Shown piece by piece: positions 17,219 to 27,532 of a stretch of 64,000 bases of DNA. Source of the stretch: Lapidilactobacillus concavus DSM 17758 (GTDB taxonomy: Bacteria > Bacillota > Bacilli > Lactobacillales > Lactobacillaceae). The stretch's first letter is position 1. Each line of letters begins with the position of its first letter. Under the pieces are notes generated by a model. That model had not been told where the DNA came from, did no database searches, and worked only from the letters and a program-made list of their open reading frames with translations. The DNA lies in NCBI RefSeq assembly GCF_001435835.1, contig NZ_AZFX01000003.1, positions 62,001 through 126,000 on the forward strand. Direction: 5' to 3'. The translations under genes were made by a program, and so were the position numbers.

Positions 17219-17250
17219 AAAAAAAAACCGAACCCAAAAATTGGATTCAG
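17219..17250 (-). terminator. Terminator of the rpsP-rplS operon
   Basis: On the minus strand CTGAATCC and GGGTTCGG pair (two G-U pairs) around an AT-rich loop and are followed by nine T residues, about 30 bases after the rplS stop. Confidence 0.8.
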
Positions 17251-17279
17251 TCCTGACAGGCCATTTCGGCGCAGACGAA

Positions 17280-17627
17280 TTAACGCCGTGCTTCCTTGAT
17301 ACGAGCTGCCTTGCCTCGTAATGCGCGTAAGTAGTACAATTTTGCACGACGTACACGACCATGACGAGTCACTTCAATTTCAGCAACACGTGGGCTATGA
17401 ACTGGGAAAGTACGTTCAACGCCGACACCATTACTGATTTTACGAACTGTATATGTTTGGCTAATGCCGGTACCGTGACGCTTAATCACAACGCCTTCGA
17501 AAATCTGGATACGTTCACGCGTACCTTCGACAACCCGTGCGTGTACCCGAAGAGAATCGCCAGGGCGAAAATCTGGGATGTCTGTACGTAATTGTGACTT
17601 GGTAATTTCTTGAATCAATGGATTCAT
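17280..17627 (-). CDS. rplS: 50S ribosomal protein L19
   Basis: A 115-residue structural protein at the 30S-50S interface. [56 protein letters not shown] and the basic C terminus [17 protein letters not shown] are the L19 signatures. It is the last gene of rpsP-khpA-rimM-trmD-rplS, separated from trmD by 123 bases holding a hairpin that may be an autoregulatory leader. A strong AGGAGAAATGAT element precedes the ATG. Confidence 0.97.
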   Translation of the reverse strand: MNPLIQEITKSQLRTDIPDFRPGDSLRVHARVVEGTRERIQIFEGVVIKRHGTGISQTYTVRKISNGVGVERTFPVHSPRVAEIEVTRHGRVRRAKLYYLRALRGKAARIKEARR

Positions 17628-17696
17628 ATCATTTCTCCTCTTTCACTGATATTCATATGTTGCAATGAGGTCAACACAGCGGAATACCGTTGTTAT

Positions 17697-17736
17697 GGAA
17701 CTGCCACCGACAGCAAAGTCAGTCGACAGCAGTTCC
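17697..17736 (-). promoter_or_regulatory. Hairpin in the rplS leader, candidate L19 autoregulatory element
   Basis: GGAACTGC (17697-17704) and GCAGTTCC (17729-17736) form a perfect 8-bp stem in the 123-base trmD-rplS gap. Firmicutes are known to carry an L19 leader motif in front of rplS; the location fits but I could not check the fine structure. A role as a partial terminator after trmD is the alternative, though there is no T-run. Confidence 0.4.
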
Positions 17737-17750
17737 AAGAATATATTTTA

Positions 17751-18503
17751 TCACAGATCGGTGAAGTCTGACAAGTCCTCACGCGCATTCAATTCACGAA
17801 CCAGACGTTTAATTTCCGGTGTTTGTTCAATCTGATCCAATAAATCCGGGCGCTGTTGAAGTGTTCGCCAAACGGCCGCCTTTAAACGCCATTCAGCAAT
17901 CAACTGATGATTGCCATTGGTCAATACCTCAGGCACCTGTTGACCCTGATAATCCGCTGGACGCGTATATTGGGGATACTCTAACAAACCTTGGGCAAAC
18001 GAATCAGTGGCCGCAGACTCTTGACTACCTAAAACACCAGGAATCTGGCGGCTAATGGCATCAATCATCACCATTGCAGGTAGTTCCCCACCGGTTAAGA
18101 CATAATCGCCTAACGAAATTTGATCGGTCGCCATCTGATACACGCGTTGATCGAAACCTTCGTAATGCCCACAAATAAATGTCAGATGCTGGCACTGAGC
18201 TAACTCAACCGCGTATTGATGATCAAATGGACGACCACCAGGATCCAGAATAATTGTTCGTTCCGCCTGACCATGCAATGCTTCAACATGAGCCAAAGCA
18301 TCCGCAATTGGTTGCACCTGCAACAACATCCCGGCACCACCACCATATGGCGTATCATCAACACTATGATGTTTACGCTTAGTGAAATCACGAAAGTTCG
18401 TGACATCAATGTTGAGCAGTTTTTTTTCTTGAGCACGGCCAATCAAAGAATAGTTCATCGCGTCGAACATTTCTGGAAATAAACTTAAAATATCGATTTG
18501 CAT
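17751..18503 (-). CDS. trmD: tRNA (guanine-37-N1)-methyltransferase
   Basis: Methylates G37 next to the anticodon of tRNAs reading CNN codons, preventing frameshifting. 250 residues from [13 protein letters not shown]. The SPOUT-knot motifs are present: [36 protein letters not shown] and [20 protein letters not shown]. The longer frame begins with TTG two codons upstream; the ATG matches the family. It overlaps or abuts rimM, as in other bacteria. Confidence 0.96.
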   Translation of the reverse strand: MQIDILSLFPEMFDAMNYSLIGRAQEKKLLNIDVTNFRDFTKRKHHSVDDTPYGGGAGMLLQVQPIADALAHVEALHGQAERTIILDPGGRPFDHQYAVELAQCQHLTFICGHYEGFDQRVYQMATDQISLGDYVLTGGELPAMVMIDAISRQIPGVLGSQESAATDSFAQGLLEYPQYTRPADYQGQQVPEVLTNGNHQLIAEWRLKAAVWRTLQQRPDLLDQIEQTPEIKRLVRELNAREDLSDFTDL

Positions 18504-18505
18504 GA

Positions 18506-19021
18506 TCAATCATCTAATCCTTCAGGAATATCTACTAATGTGGTTTGGTGTTCAACATCAATTTTCAACATGACGGTCTTTAGAAATGGTAATAAGAGAT
18601 CTTTCTGTCCTGGACGCGCAACGACCCAAACATCATTCGCACCTGGCGATAAAATCTCACGAACTTTACCAATGGCCTCATTCGTCGCCTGATCAATAAT
18701 CGTCATGCCCACAATATCTCGATAATAATACTCCCCAGCCGCAAGCTCATGTTGGTCAGATTCGTTGACCCATAACTTCTGTTGCCGTAGGAATTGTACC
18801 TCATCAATATCTGTATACTCCGTAAACGTCAGCAGATACATGCCCTTATGGACACGTGCTGAGGCAACATGCAACGGCTGCCAACCATCCGGACGCTTCA
18901 CGAATAATGTGGCGCCCTTCTTGAAACGTTCCTTCGGAAAATCGGTTGTCACCATCACCTTGACCTCACCTTTAAGACCGTGGGTAGTGACGACTTGACC
19001 AACTTCATCATAATTCTCCAT
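18506..19021 (-). CDS. rimM: 16S rRNA processing protein RimM
   Basis: A 30S maturation factor that binds S19 and the 3' domain of 16S rRNA. 171 residues from [20 protein letters not shown], the family N terminus; GAGGT lies six bases upstream. A longer frame adding MSPFIMVRFK lacks support. RimM N-terminal barrel (1-90) and PRC-barrel (about 100-170, [10 protein letters not shown] and [13 protein letters not shown]) are both recognisable. It lies between khpA and trmD. Confidence 0.95.
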   Translation of the reverse strand: MENYDEVGQVVTTHGLKGEVKVMVTTDFPKERFKKGATLFVKRPDGWQPLHVASARVHKGMYLLTFTEYTDIDEVQFLRQQKLWVNESDQHELAAGEYYYRDIVGMTIIDQATNEAIGKVREILSPGANDVWVVARPGQKDLLLPFLKTVMLKIDVEHQTTLVDIPEGLDD

Positions 19022-19072
19022 TTTAAACCTCACCATAATAAAAGGACTCATACCGAGATGAGCCCTAGAATC

Positions 19073-19321
19073 TTACTTGTCTACAATGTTTAAGCGAATC
19101 CGCTTGCCATTATCTAAACGAATGCCGTAAATCAAAGTACGAATAGCTTGAGCGACTCGTCCCTGTTTGCCGATAATTCGGCCAATATCTTTACGATCAA
19201 GTGAGAGATTAAAAGTCGTAAATCGCTCATCCTCAACGGTATTGATGGCCAATTCATTCGGCATCGTGATCAGTGGCTTGACGATTGCGCCGATTAATTC
19301 ACTGACATCTGCTGACTTCAT
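19073..19321 (-). CDS. khpA: KH-domain RNA-binding protein KhpA
   Basis: An 82-residue single-KH-domain protein (YlqC). The GxxG loop is IIGKQGR (about 54-60) within the helix-turn-helix of the KH fold. KhpA pairs with KhpB (not in this window) and is linked to RNA regulation and cell-envelope growth in streptococci and lactobacilli. It sits between rpsP and rimM with a six-base gap to rpsP, the conserved place for this gene. Confidence 0.94.
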   Translation of the reverse strand: MKSADVSELIGAIVKPLITMPNELAINTVEDERFTTFNLSLDRKDIGRIIGKQGRVAQAIRTLIYGIRLDNGKRIRLNIVDK

Positions 19322-19327
19322 GGTCGA

Positions 19328-19603
19328 CTACTTCTTCTCGAAACGTGATTCGTGATACTTCTTCATAATGCCTTTCGAAGAGAGTAAGTTACGAACAGTA
19401 TCAGAAGGTTGTGCCCCTTTTTGTAACCAGTCAAGAATAACATCTTCGTCTAACTTTAATTGGATAGGATCACTGATTGGGTTGTAGTAACCAACTTCTT
19501 GAATGAAACGGCCATCACGAGGTGCGCGAGAATCAGCAACAACAAGACGGTAGAAAGGTTTACGTTTTGAACCCATGCGACGCATACGAATTTTAACTGC
19601 CAT
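19328..19603 (-). CDS. rpsP: 30S ribosomal protein S16
   Basis: A 91-residue ribosomal protein starting [20 protein letters not shown], the universal S16 N terminus; [12 protein letters not shown] and [13 protein letters not shown] follow. First gene of the rpsP-khpA-rimM-trmD-rplS operon, with AGGAGG ahead of the ATG and its own promoter directly upstream. Confidence 0.98.
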   Translation of the reverse strand: MAVKIRMRRMGSKRKPFYRLVVADSRAPRDGRFIQEVGYYNPISDPIQLKLDEDVILDWLQKGAQPSDTVRNLLSSKGIMKKYHESRFEKK

Positions 19604-19638
19604 AAATAAATTTCCTCCTAAAAATAACTAACATAAAT

Positions 19639-19667
19639 AATATACCAGCATTGCAAATGAATGTAAA
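19639..19667 (-). promoter_or_regulatory. Promoter of the rpsP operon
   Basis: Minus-strand TTTACA (19662-19667) and TATATT (19639-19644) with a 17-base spacer, about 35 bases upstream of the rpsP start. The -35 overlaps the arm of a small TGTAAAG/CTTTACA hairpin just after ffh. Confidence 0.6.
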
Positions 19668-19698
19668 GACTTTTTTCTTTACAGTCTTCGAAATCAGT

Positions 19699-21135
19699 CT
19701 ACCCATGAAAATGTTTGGCGTTCTTCAGACGCTTTTTCTTATTCTTCTTTTGTTTGCGAACCATCTGATTCATCGCCATCTTACCCATTTTGCCTTGGAT
19801 TCCATTTCCAAACATATTCTCCATGCCGTTGAAATTACCCTTCGACATCTTCGTCATCATCTCGCGTGACTGCTTGAATTGTTTGATCATACGGTTGACT
19901 TCTTGGACGCTACGTCCAGAACCAGCAGCAATCCGACGGCGACGACTTGGATTCAACAAGTCGGGATCTTCCCGCTCTTTTGGTGTCATCGAATAAACGA
20001 TCGCCTTCAGGTGGTCAATGTCTTTGGGATTCATCTTGACGTTTTTAAGTTCTGGATTATTGGCCATGCCTGGAATCATCTTCATCAATTCATCCAGTGG
20101 ACCCATGTTTTGAATCTGACTCATCTGATCGACGAAATCATTAAAGTCAAAACTGTTCTCTTGAATCTTGCGCGCCATTTTTTCAGCTTGCTGTTCGTCA
20201 TAATCAGTCTGTGCCTTCTCGATCAGGGTCATCATATCGCCCATACCCAAGATTCGGTTGGCCATACGATCAGGGTAGAAGACATCCAATTGATCTAGCT
20301 TTTCGCCTTGACCAACAAACTTGATTGGCTTACCTGTGACCGTTCGGATCGACAGTGCGGCACCACCACGAGTATCCCCATCTAACTTCGTCAAGACAAC
20401 ACCAGTGAGATCAAGCTGCTGATTAAAACCTTCAGCTACTTGAGTCGCCACTTGACCGGTCATTGCATCAACGACCAGCAAAATTTCGTCTGGTTGTGCC
20501 AAAGCCTTGATTCGACTCAACTCTTGCATGAGTTGCTCATCAATTTCAAGGCGTCCGGCCGTATCGATGATCACATAATCATTCTTGTGCTCGGCTGCTT
20601 CCGCAAGTCCAGCTTTAACGATGTCAACAGGATCATGATCGGTGCCCATCTCGAAAACAGGGACTTCCAACTGTTTCCCAATTGTCACCAATTGATCAAC
20701 TGCGGCTGGGCGATAAACGTCGGCCGCGATCATTAATGGGCGTGCTTTTTCTTGGGCAATTAAACGTTTAGCTAATTTACCCGCTGTCGTGGTTTTGCCG
20801 GCACCTTGCAAACCAACCATCATGATAATCGTTGGAATATGAGCGGATTTGTTCAGTGGGACGGCCGCATCTCCCATCACCTTAACTAACTCATCATTGA
20901 CGATCTTGATGATCTGTTGTGCTGGTGTCAAACTATTCAGGACTTCGCTACCAATTGCTTGCTTGCGAACCGTTTTAACAAATTGTTTGACCACATCAAA
21001 GTTGACGTCGGCTTCGAGTAAAGCCAAACGAATTTCGCGCATTGCATCGCGAACGTCACTCTCGCTAACTTTTCCCTTGCGTCTCAAACCGTTGAACGCA
21101 TTTTGCAGTCGTTGTGTTAAACCTTCAAAAGCCAT
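19699..21135 (-). CDS. ffh: Signal recognition particle protein Ffh
   Basis: The GTPase of the signal recognition particle, which binds 4.5S RNA and signal sequences of nascent membrane proteins and docks with FtsY. 478 residues: N domain (1-85), G domain with GLQGAGKTTT (about 107-116), DTAGRLEID and TKLDGDTRGG, and the Met-rich M domain (about 300-470) containing SRRRRIAAGSG for RNA binding and the methionine-rich tail. It lies 12 bases after ylxM, as in other Firmicutes. Confidence 0.98.
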   Translation of the reverse strand: MAFEGLTQRLQNAFNGLRRKGKVSESDVRDAMREIRLALLEADVNFDVVKQFVKTVRKQAIGSEVLNSLTPAQQIIKIVNDELVKVMGDAAVPLNKSAHIPTIIMMVGLQGAGKTTTAGKLAKRLIAQEKARPLMIAADVYRPAAVDQLVTIGKQLEVPVFEMGTDHDPVDIVKAGLAEAAEHKNDYVIIDTAGRLEIDEQLMQELSRIKALAQPDEILLVVDAMTGQVATQVAEGFNQQLDLTGVVLTKLDGDTRGGAALSIRTVTGKPIKFVGQGEKLDQLDVFYPDRMANRILGMGDMMTLIEKAQTDYDEQQAEKMARKIQENSFDFNDFVDQMSQIQNMGPLDELMKMIPGMANNPELKNVKMNPKDIDHLKAIVYSMTPKEREDPDLLNPSRRRRIAAGSGRSVQEVNRMIKQFKQSREMMTKMSKGNFNGMENMFGNGIQGKMGKMAMNQMVRKQKKNKKKRLKNAKHFHG

Positions 21136-21147
21136 TTTCTACCATCC

Positions 21148-21492
21148 TTATTGGGCATCTACTAAATTTTCAAATTCAGCGACTAATTGATTGAGTTCTG
21201 AATCATCTGAATAGCACTGTGCGACCAAATCATTCAATTGATTAACCAACGCTAATTCTCGCTTGAAATGAGCAATCAATTGTAATTTTTCCTCGTATTT
21301 GATCAATGTTTTCTCAGTCCGCTTAATATTATCATAGACGGCTTGTCGACTCACGTTGAACTGTTCAGCAATCTCACCGAGTGAATAATCTTCACTATAA
21401 TAAAGATCCAGATAAGTCGCCTGCTTCTTCGTGAGCAGCTGATGATAAAAATCATACAACTCATTGATTTGTTCGTTTAATTCAATTGCCAT
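21148..21492 (-). CDS. ylxM: YlxM-type helix-turn-helix protein of the SRP operon
   Basis: A 114-residue protein with a sigma-70 region 4-like [22 protein letters not shown] followed by [12 protein letters not shown]. YlxM (UPF0122) is encoded with ffh in most Firmicutes and modulates the SRP GTPases in streptococci. GAGGGGT precedes the ATG. It lies between ftsY and ffh. Confidence 0.93.
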   Translation of the reverse strand: MAIELNEQINELYDFYHQLLTKKQATYLDLYYSEDYSLGEIAEQFNVSRQAVYDNIKRTEKTLIKYEEKLQLIAHFKRELALVNQLNDLVAQCYSDDSELNQLVAEFENLVDAQ

Positions 21493-21513
21493 GACTTACC
21501 CCTCGTTTATCCA

Positions 21514-23040
21514 TTATGCTTCAATCAAATCTTTGAAGAGGCCATAGACAAATTTGGCAGCATCGAAGTCTTGGAGATCCGTGACTTTTTCGCCAAGTCC
21601 AACTAATTTGACCGGCAAATGCAACTCATTACGAATCGCAATCACGATGCCACCTTTAGAACTGCCGTCGAGCTTTGTCAAAATCAAACCAGTCACATCC
21701 GTGGTTTGACTAAATTGTTTGGCTTGATTAAGCGCATTTTGTCCCGTTGAGGCATCTAAAACTAACAGAACTTCCTGTGGCGCACTCGGTAATTCGCGAA
21801 CGATGACTCGCTTGATTTTTGCCAACTCATTCATCAAATTAACGTTATTCTGTAGTCGACCGGCGGTATCAACTAATAAAATGTCGTAATGTTCTGCCTT
21901 TGCTTTTTTGACGGCTTCGAAGACAACTGATGCCGGGTCAGCGCCAGCCTTAGAAGTCACTACGTCTGTGTTCGTCCGCCGTGCCCACTCTGCAAGCTGT
22001 TCGATAGCACCCGCGCGGAAAGTATCGCCGGCAGCCAAAAGCACCTTCTGACCAGCTTGATGATAGCGTGCCGCCAATTTACCGATCGTCGTGGTTTTAC
22101 CGGCTCCATTGACGCCAACAAACAGATAAACGGTTGGATCGGTGTTTTCAGATAGATGCAGACTATTATCCTCTTGCTCACCCGCCTCGCCATAAATATC
22201 GACCATTTTTTCGACGATGACTTGACCGATCTGCTTCTTAGACTTGGCATTCTGCAGTTTAACTTCTTCACGCAACTGCTCGCTGATCTGCATTGCGGTT
22301 TCAAACCCAACATCGGCTTCAATGAGCATCTCTTCAAGATCTTCGAAGAAATCTTCGTCCACTGCCCGAAAATTTGCCAAGAAGCGATTCAGCCGTGCAG
22401 CAAACCCCGTTCGGCTCTTCGCTAAACCTTGATCGTATTCAGCGACGGCAGCCGTATCTGCAGATTGATCAGACTCAGGTGATGTGGCATCCTGGTCAGT
22501 GACTTGCGCTGGAATCGCTCGACGGGTTTCGGCAGCCGTACTTTCGCTCGAAGTAACGTCGCTCATCGATGAGTCCTCTGTGAAAGTTGAAGCCAATTTT
22601 TGAGCTTGATCATCCGGTGTGGTGACCTCAGACTCAATATCAGTTTTAGTTTTGGCTGAGAGGGTTGAACGTGATGCTTGATCCGCTACTGAGGTTGACT
22701 CGAGCGTGTCTGTTTGATCAGTTTCAGCTACCGAGTTAGTGTCATCATTTGCATGATTCTCAGATTCTTGGATTGGCGTTGCTTGCTTCTGAACGACTTC
22801 TTCTGAGAGAACCGCAGCATGCTCCGATTCGTCTGTTTGCACTGATTGCGATTGTGGTTCGATGTCTGGCGTTTCCGACGTGTTTCGTGAGTCATTCTCG
22901 CTGGGTGCTGTCACTGCCGATGATTCGGCAACTTCATCCTGGTCTTTTTTTGTTTGGTTAGCAGTTTCTTCTGCTGCCTGTTCTTCCGGTGTCTTTGGTT
23001 TGACACCGAAGGCTTTTTTCACTCGATCAAAAAATCCCAT
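21514..23040 (-). CDS. ftsY: Signal recognition particle receptor FtsY
   Basis: The membrane-associated GTPase receptor for the SRP. 508 residues: a long acidic Ser/Thr/Glu-rich N-terminal A region (about 15-200) of low complexity, then the NG domain with VGVNGAGKTTTIGKLA (about 313-328), DTAGRLQNN and TKLDGSSKGG. The A region is longer than in Bacillus (about 329 residues total) but such extensions are common in lactobacilli. AAGGAGG precedes the ATG. It lies between smc and ylxM. Confidence 0.97.
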   Translation of the reverse strand: MGFFDRVKKAFGVKPKTPEEQAAEETANQTKKDQDEVAESSAVTAPSENDSRNTSETPDIEPQSQSVQTDESEHAAVLSEEVVQKQATPIQESENHANDDTNSVAETDQTDTLESTSVADQASRSTLSAKTKTDIESEVTTPDDQAQKLASTFTEDSSMSDVTSSESTAAETRRAIPAQVTDQDATSPESDQSADTAAVAEYDQGLAKSRTGFAARLNRFLANFRAVDEDFFEDLEEMLIEADVGFETAMQISEQLREEVKLQNAKSKKQIGQVIVEKMVDIYGEAGEQEDNSLHLSENTDPTVYLFVGVNGAGKTTTIGKLAARYHQAGQKVLLAAGDTFRAGAIEQLAEWARRTNTDVVTSKAGADPASVVFEAVKKAKAEHYDILLVDTAGRLQNNVNLMNELAKIKRVIVRELPSAPQEVLLVLDASTGQNALNQAKQFSQTTDVTGLILTKLDGSSKGGIVIAIRNELHLPVKLVGLGEKVTDLQDFDAAKFVYGLFKDLIEA

Positions 23041-23105
23041 CGATAGACCTCCTTGTATGTTTAATCATGCTCGATCTAGCTGGCTATTGGATCATCTGAT
23101 GACGA

Positions 23106-26100
23106 TTATTGACCGGAGACGAGTTTCTCTTGATCAACATCGGTCAACGAGACGCTGATCATCTTAGAGACACCAGATTCCTGCATCGTCACACCATAAA
23201 GCCGATCAACTTGCATCATTGTCCCCTTACGGTGCGTGATCACGATGAATTGCGTCTGGTCTTCATAATGCCGTAAATAATTAGCAAAACGGTCAACATT
23301 CGCATCATCCAATGAAGCTTCAACTTCGTCCAAAATACTAAATGGTGCCGGTTTTACCTTCAAAATCGCGAACAGCAACGTGATTGCGGTCAATGCCCGT
23401 TCCCCACCAGAGAGCAAACTTAAGCTCTGTAATTTCTTACCAGGCGGCTGTGCGTTGATCTCAATGCCAGTTGTCAACCAGTTATCAGGATCGGTAAGTT
23501 CAAGCTTAGCCTGACCACCACCAAACATCTTCGGAAAAATCTGAGTGAACGCTTGATCGACCGCTTTGAATGTGGTCGCAAAACGTTGGGAAACTTCCTG
23601 ATCCATTTTTGACATTGTCTTCAATAATTCGGTGCGTGCAGTAATGAGATCATCTTGCTGTTTTGACAAAAATTCGTAGCGCTCATTCACTTCATCAAAT
23701 TCCGCAATTGCATCTAAGTTAACAGAACCAATATCACGCAACGCCATCCGCACTAATTTCAAAGCGGATTGCAACGACTCCAGCGACGGATGGTCTGTCG
23801 GTAAATTCTGATAGGCGGCTTCAAAAGTCAGTTGATAATCTTCTCGTAGGGCCGTTAAACGTGACGCCATTTCTGACTTCAACGAGTTCAACGCGACGGC
23901 AACTTGCTCTTGTTCCTTGGCGGTTTGCTTCTGCAATTGATACTGTCGCTGAGTCTGAGGCTCAAGTTCCTCAATTTTTTGACTTAAGGCCTGTCGTTTC
24001 TCCTTCAGTGTTGCCATGGTTGCCGTTAATTCGGCCAACTGTGTACTCAACCTTTCGAGCTGTGCAGTCACTTGGTGCTCGTCCAATTGGGTAGATTGTT
24101 GATCTGCTTCCAATTTTTTTAGCGTGGTCTGGAGATTTGCTTGTTGCGCCTGTAATGTTTCCAGTTCACGTTGTTGACGTTTTTTCTGATCCATTGCATT
24201 CGTCAATGAAGCTTGTGCAACCGCCACTTTGGTCTTGAGCTCACTAACTTGACCAGTCAGAAGATCCCGTTGTGTCGTGAAATGGGTGAGACGCTCTTGA
24301 AGTGCTGCGATGGAAGCCTTCTGTTGATCAATGTGCTTACTCAAAGACTGCTGCTCTTGTGTTTTCTGTTGAAGCTGCTTTTGCAGATCGGCGACTTCAG
24401 ACTGATGACGTGTTTGCTCGAGTTGCTCGGCTTGAAGCTGACGTTCCAAGCGTTGCAAATTTTGCGTCTGAGCCGCAACATCTTGTTTCGCTTGATTGGC
24501 GTTATCTGCAGCCGCTTGAACAGTTTTCTCGAGCTGAACACGTTGTGAGCTGAGTTGTTTCGTGGCCTCTTTGCCCTCAGTAATTGCGGCTTGCATTGTG
24601 TTTAAACTGACTTGTTGTTTTTTGATGGTCACTTGTAACTGAGTCAACTCTTGTTGACGACTGAGTAAGCTTTGATGTTGTTGCTTTGTTTTCCCACCAG
24701 TCATCGCGCCACCTGGTGTCAAAATATCGCCGTCGAGTGTCACAATTCGGGTTTGATAATGGATTTGTTTTGCAAGCTGTGTCGCCTGTGGCAATTGATC
24801 CATGATCAAAATGTTGCCTAATAAATGATCGATGACATTCTTGACCCGGGGTTCAAATTCGATTAGTTCTGAGGCGACCCCAACAAAACCAGGGGCTTGC
24901 TGGGCAGTCTGTAAAACTTGCCGATCTAAATGATACGGTCGAATCGTTGTTAATGGCAAGAAAGTTGCCCGACCTAAGCGCTTGGTTTTTAAATAATTAA
25001 TGGCTTGTTCCGCACTCTGTGTGTCTTCGCTGACGATCTGTTGCAACTGTGAACCAAGAACTTGTTCAATCGCAAATTGCAATTTAGCTGGCACTTTCAA
25101 TAGGTCTGCCACTGCACCAATCAAGCCCGGCAATGCTGGTTTCGCATTCAAGACTGCTCTAACGCCTTGGTAAAAGCCACTATGATCTTCAGTCAACTCT
25201 TTCAAACTTTGATAGCGCGCTTTTTGTTGTTGAAAACGTTCGAGCTCTTGGTACCAAGCTTGCTCTTGATCGGTAATTTTTTGTCGCCATTCAGCCGCCT
25301 GTTGATCATTCGCATGCAATTGATTCTGTTGAACTTGTAACTCGTCAGCACGTTGATGGGCGATCGACTGAAGCTCGTGCACCTTCGTCTGAATCGCTTG
25401 CTGTTGCATTTGCAGCTTCGTCAGCTGTTCCTCAGCTTGGCCTTGTTGCGCCATCAATTTATTGAGGTTTTCTTGCCCAAAAACGAGTTCATTACGCACC
25501 GTCGCTTGTCGTTGTAATTGCTCAATATAATCAGCTCTTAAATCATTGACTTGCTTGGCAAGATCTTCCGGATTTTCACCCTGTTGTGCTTCTAAGTTTG
25601 CCAATTGTTTAGCTAATTGCTGATTCTCCGCCTGAATTTGTGCTAATTTAGCCTCAGTCGCCGCCAAAACTTCTTGTTGTTGACCAATCGCAGTTTCATT
25701 CTCGGTTAATTGCTGTGTTAAGGCAGATTCGTTAGCTTGATGGTATGATTTACGTTCTTTGGAAAGCGAGATCTGACCATTTAATGTTTCTTGCTCGCGA
25801 GTGAGTTTCACCAAATCATTCTGACGTTGCTCGATGGTTTGATCGATTTGATCAGATTCGCGTCGTGTAGACTTAAGTTGCTCACTGACCTCGGCAGTTT
25901 GCTGGTCAATTCGTTCTGAGATCTCATGGAGCTCATTTTGATGTTCAACGTGCTGATCATGCTGTTGTTGCAGATCGGCCAATTCTAAGGCTAAAATTTG
26001 TTGATTCAAGCCATCATATTTTGCTTTTTGTTGCTGATAGTCTCTTGCTAAGCTAGCTTGTTTGCGTAATGGCTCCACACGCCCGCCAAGTTCAGAAACA

Positions 26101-26681
26101 ATATCCGCGATTCGATTCAAATTATCATTCGTCACCGCAAGTTCAGCTTCAGCCTGCTTTTTCTGTTGCTTGAATTTAAAAACACCCGCAGCTTCTTCGA
26201 TGATTGTTCGGCGATCTTCGGGTTTGCTGTTGAAGACTTGTTCAACTCGTCCCTGAGAAATAATCGCGAAAGCTTCTTTGCCAAGACCCGAGTCCAAGAA
26301 AAGATTGCTAATGTCGCGCAAACGGCAATTATGATGATTCAGCAAGAAATCACTGGTGCCATCACGAAATAATCGTCTGGAAATCTCAACGACATCCTGC
26401 GCTGTTTTCAACGCATGATCATGATTGTCGAAAACCAGTTTGACCTCGGCACGATTCAACGCAGGGCGCAATGCACTCCCGGCAAAAATAATGTCAGGCA
26501 TGTGACTGCCGCGTAAACTTTTCGCCGATTGCTCCCCCATCACCCAGCGGATTGCTTCAGTGATGTTACTCTTACCACTGCCATTTGGACCGACAATACC
26601 CGTGATTCCGGTTGTGAATTCAATCGTCGTCTTATCTGCAAATGATTTAAATCCGTTGATCGTCAGTGATTTTAACGGCAT
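23106..26681 (-). CDS. smc: Chromosome partition protein Smc
   Basis: The condensin-like ATPase that loops and organises the chromosome with ScpA/ScpB (not here). 1191 residues: Walker A GPNGSGKSN (32-40), two long Gln/Glu-rich coiled coils (about 170-500 and 670-1010), hinge domain (about 510-660, GLIGAVADLLKVP to TPGGAMTGG), and the C-terminal LSGGERALTAI signature plus Walker B FSILDEVEASLDD. The length is normal for the family. The unusually high glutamine content of the coiled coils is shared by other lactobacilli. It lies eight bases after rnc. Confidence 0.98.
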   Translation of the reverse strand: MPLKSLTINGFKSFADKTTIEFTTGITGIVGPNGSGKSNITEAIRWVMGEQSAKSLRGSHMPDIIFAGSALRPALNRAEVKLVFDNHDHALKTAQDVVEISRRLFRDGTSDFLLNHHNCRLRDISNLFLDSGLGKEAFAIISQGRVEQVFNSKPEDRRTIIEEAAGVFKFKQQKKQAEAELAVTNDNLNRIADIVSELGGRVEPLRKQASLARDYQQQKAKYDGLNQQILALELADLQQQHDQHVEHQNELHEISERIDQQTAEVSEQLKSTRRESDQIDQTIEQRQNDLVKLTREQETLNGQISLSKERKSYHQANESALTQQLTENETAIGQQQEVLAATEAKLAQIQAENQQLAKQLANLEAQQGENPEDLAKQVNDLRADYIEQLQRQATVRNELVFGQENLNKLMAQQGQAEEQLTKLQMQQQAIQTKVHELQSIAHQRADELQVQQNQLHANDQQAAEWRQKITDQEQAWYQELERFQQQKARYQSLKELTEDHSGFYQGVRAVLNAKPALPGLIGAVADLLKVPAKLQFAIEQVLGSQLQQIVSEDTQSAEQAINYLKTKRLGRATFLPLTTIRPYHLDRQVLQTAQQAPGFVGVASELIEFEPRVKNVIDHLLGNILIMDQLPQATQLAKQIHYQTRIVTLDGDILTPGGAMTGGKTKQQHQSLLSRQQELTQLQVTIKKQQVSLNTMQAAITEGKEATKQLSSQRVQLEKTVQAAADNANQAKQDVAAQTQNLQRLERQLQAEQLEQTRHQSEVADLQKQLQQKTQEQQSLSKHIDQQKASIAALQERLTHFTTQRDLLTGQVSELKTKVAVAQASLTNAMDQKKRQQRELETLQAQQANLQTTLKKLEADQQSTQLDEHQVTAQLERLSTQLAELTATMATLKEKRQALSQKIEELEPQTQRQYQLQKQTAKEQEQVAVALNSLKSEMASRLTALREDYQLTFEAAYQNLPTDHPSLESLQSALKLVRMALRDIGSVNLDAIAEFDEVNERYEFLSKQQDDLITARTELLKTMSKMDQEVSQRFATTFKAVDQAFTQIFPKMFGGGQAKLELTDPDNWLTTGIEINAQPPGKKLQSLSLLSGGERALTAITLLFAILKVKPAPFSILDEVEASLDDANVDRFANYLRHYEDQTQFIVITHRKGTMMQVDRLYGVTMQESGVSKMISVSLTDVDQEKLVSGQ

Positions 26682-26689
26682 TGATTTTC

Positions 26690-27406
26690 CTACCCATTCT
26701 CATGTTCTTGTAAACTCTTCAACGCTTTTTCAGCTGCATTCTTCTCCGCAGCCTTCTTATTGCGTCCAATTCCTTGCGAAAGTGGCTCATCATCGACCCG
26801 TAACTCAACCAAGAAGTCACGCTCACTGGAGGTGCCATCTGACTTCAGAACCACATATTCGATCTTCCGTTCACCATTACGTTGTAAATATTCCTGCAAT
26901 CTGGTTTTATGATCCGTATCATAGGAATATTGACCAGCATCGATTTTTGGAAACAAAACCTTCTGCAAAAATGAAACAACAGCCGGCATTCCTTGATCTA
27001 AGTAGAGTGCACCGTTGAAGGCTTCAAAAATATCTTCAAGCAAACCGGCTCGTGAACGCGCCCCCATTTTTTCTTCTCCAACACCCAAACGAATGTAAGG
27101 TTGGAATCCTGAATCGATCGATAATTGACAAAAGCTTGAGGACTTCACGATTGCTGCCCGTAAACGAGTCAACTTACCCTCTGGAAGATGCTTGTAATTC
27201 TCAAATAAATAGTCAGAAACAGCTAACTCTAAAACGGCATCACCGAGAAATTCTAGCCGTTCATAGTTCCCGTAGCCCAGTTCCTTGTTCTCATTGGCAA
27301 ATGAGGCGTGTGTGAATGCGGCATCTAACAAAGCGAGGTTCTTAAACTCAACGCCATATTTTGCGCGTAAGTCACTCACAAATTCTGCTGCTACCAAGTT
27401 GGTCAT
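26690..27406 (-). CDS. rnc: Ribonuclease III
   Basis: A double-stranded-RNA endonuclease for rRNA processing and RNA decay. 238 residues: catalytic domain with ERLEFLGDAVLEL (signature, about 46-58) and EDIFEAFNGALYLD, then a C-terminal dsRNA-binding domain (about 160-232, GIGRNKKAAEKNAAEKAL). The start is slightly uncertain: AGGAG directly abuts the ATG at 27406, and a TTG three codons in has better spacing. First gene of rnc-smc-ftsY-ylxM-ffh. Confidence 0.96.
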   Translation of the reverse strand: MTNLVAAEFVSDLRAKYGVEFKNLALLDAAFTHASFANENKELGYGNYERLEFLGDAVLELAVSDYLFENYKHLPEGKLTRLRAAIVKSSSFCQLSIDSGFQPYIRLGVGEEKMGARSRAGLLEDIFEAFNGALYLDQGMPAVVSFLQKVLFPKIDAGQYSYDTDHKTRLQEYLQRNGERKIEYVVLKSDGTSSERDFLVELRVDDEPLSQGIGRNKKAAEKNAAEKALKSLQEHENG

Positions 27407-27532
27407 CTCCTAAATTAAGCTATCGAACGCAATTGAAAGCCATGGCTAAATTTATTAATATCTCGAACTAATCACTTAGACATCGAGTTCAATCACATTG
27501 ATGCAGTTTAAATGCAAAATACTACAAATAAC

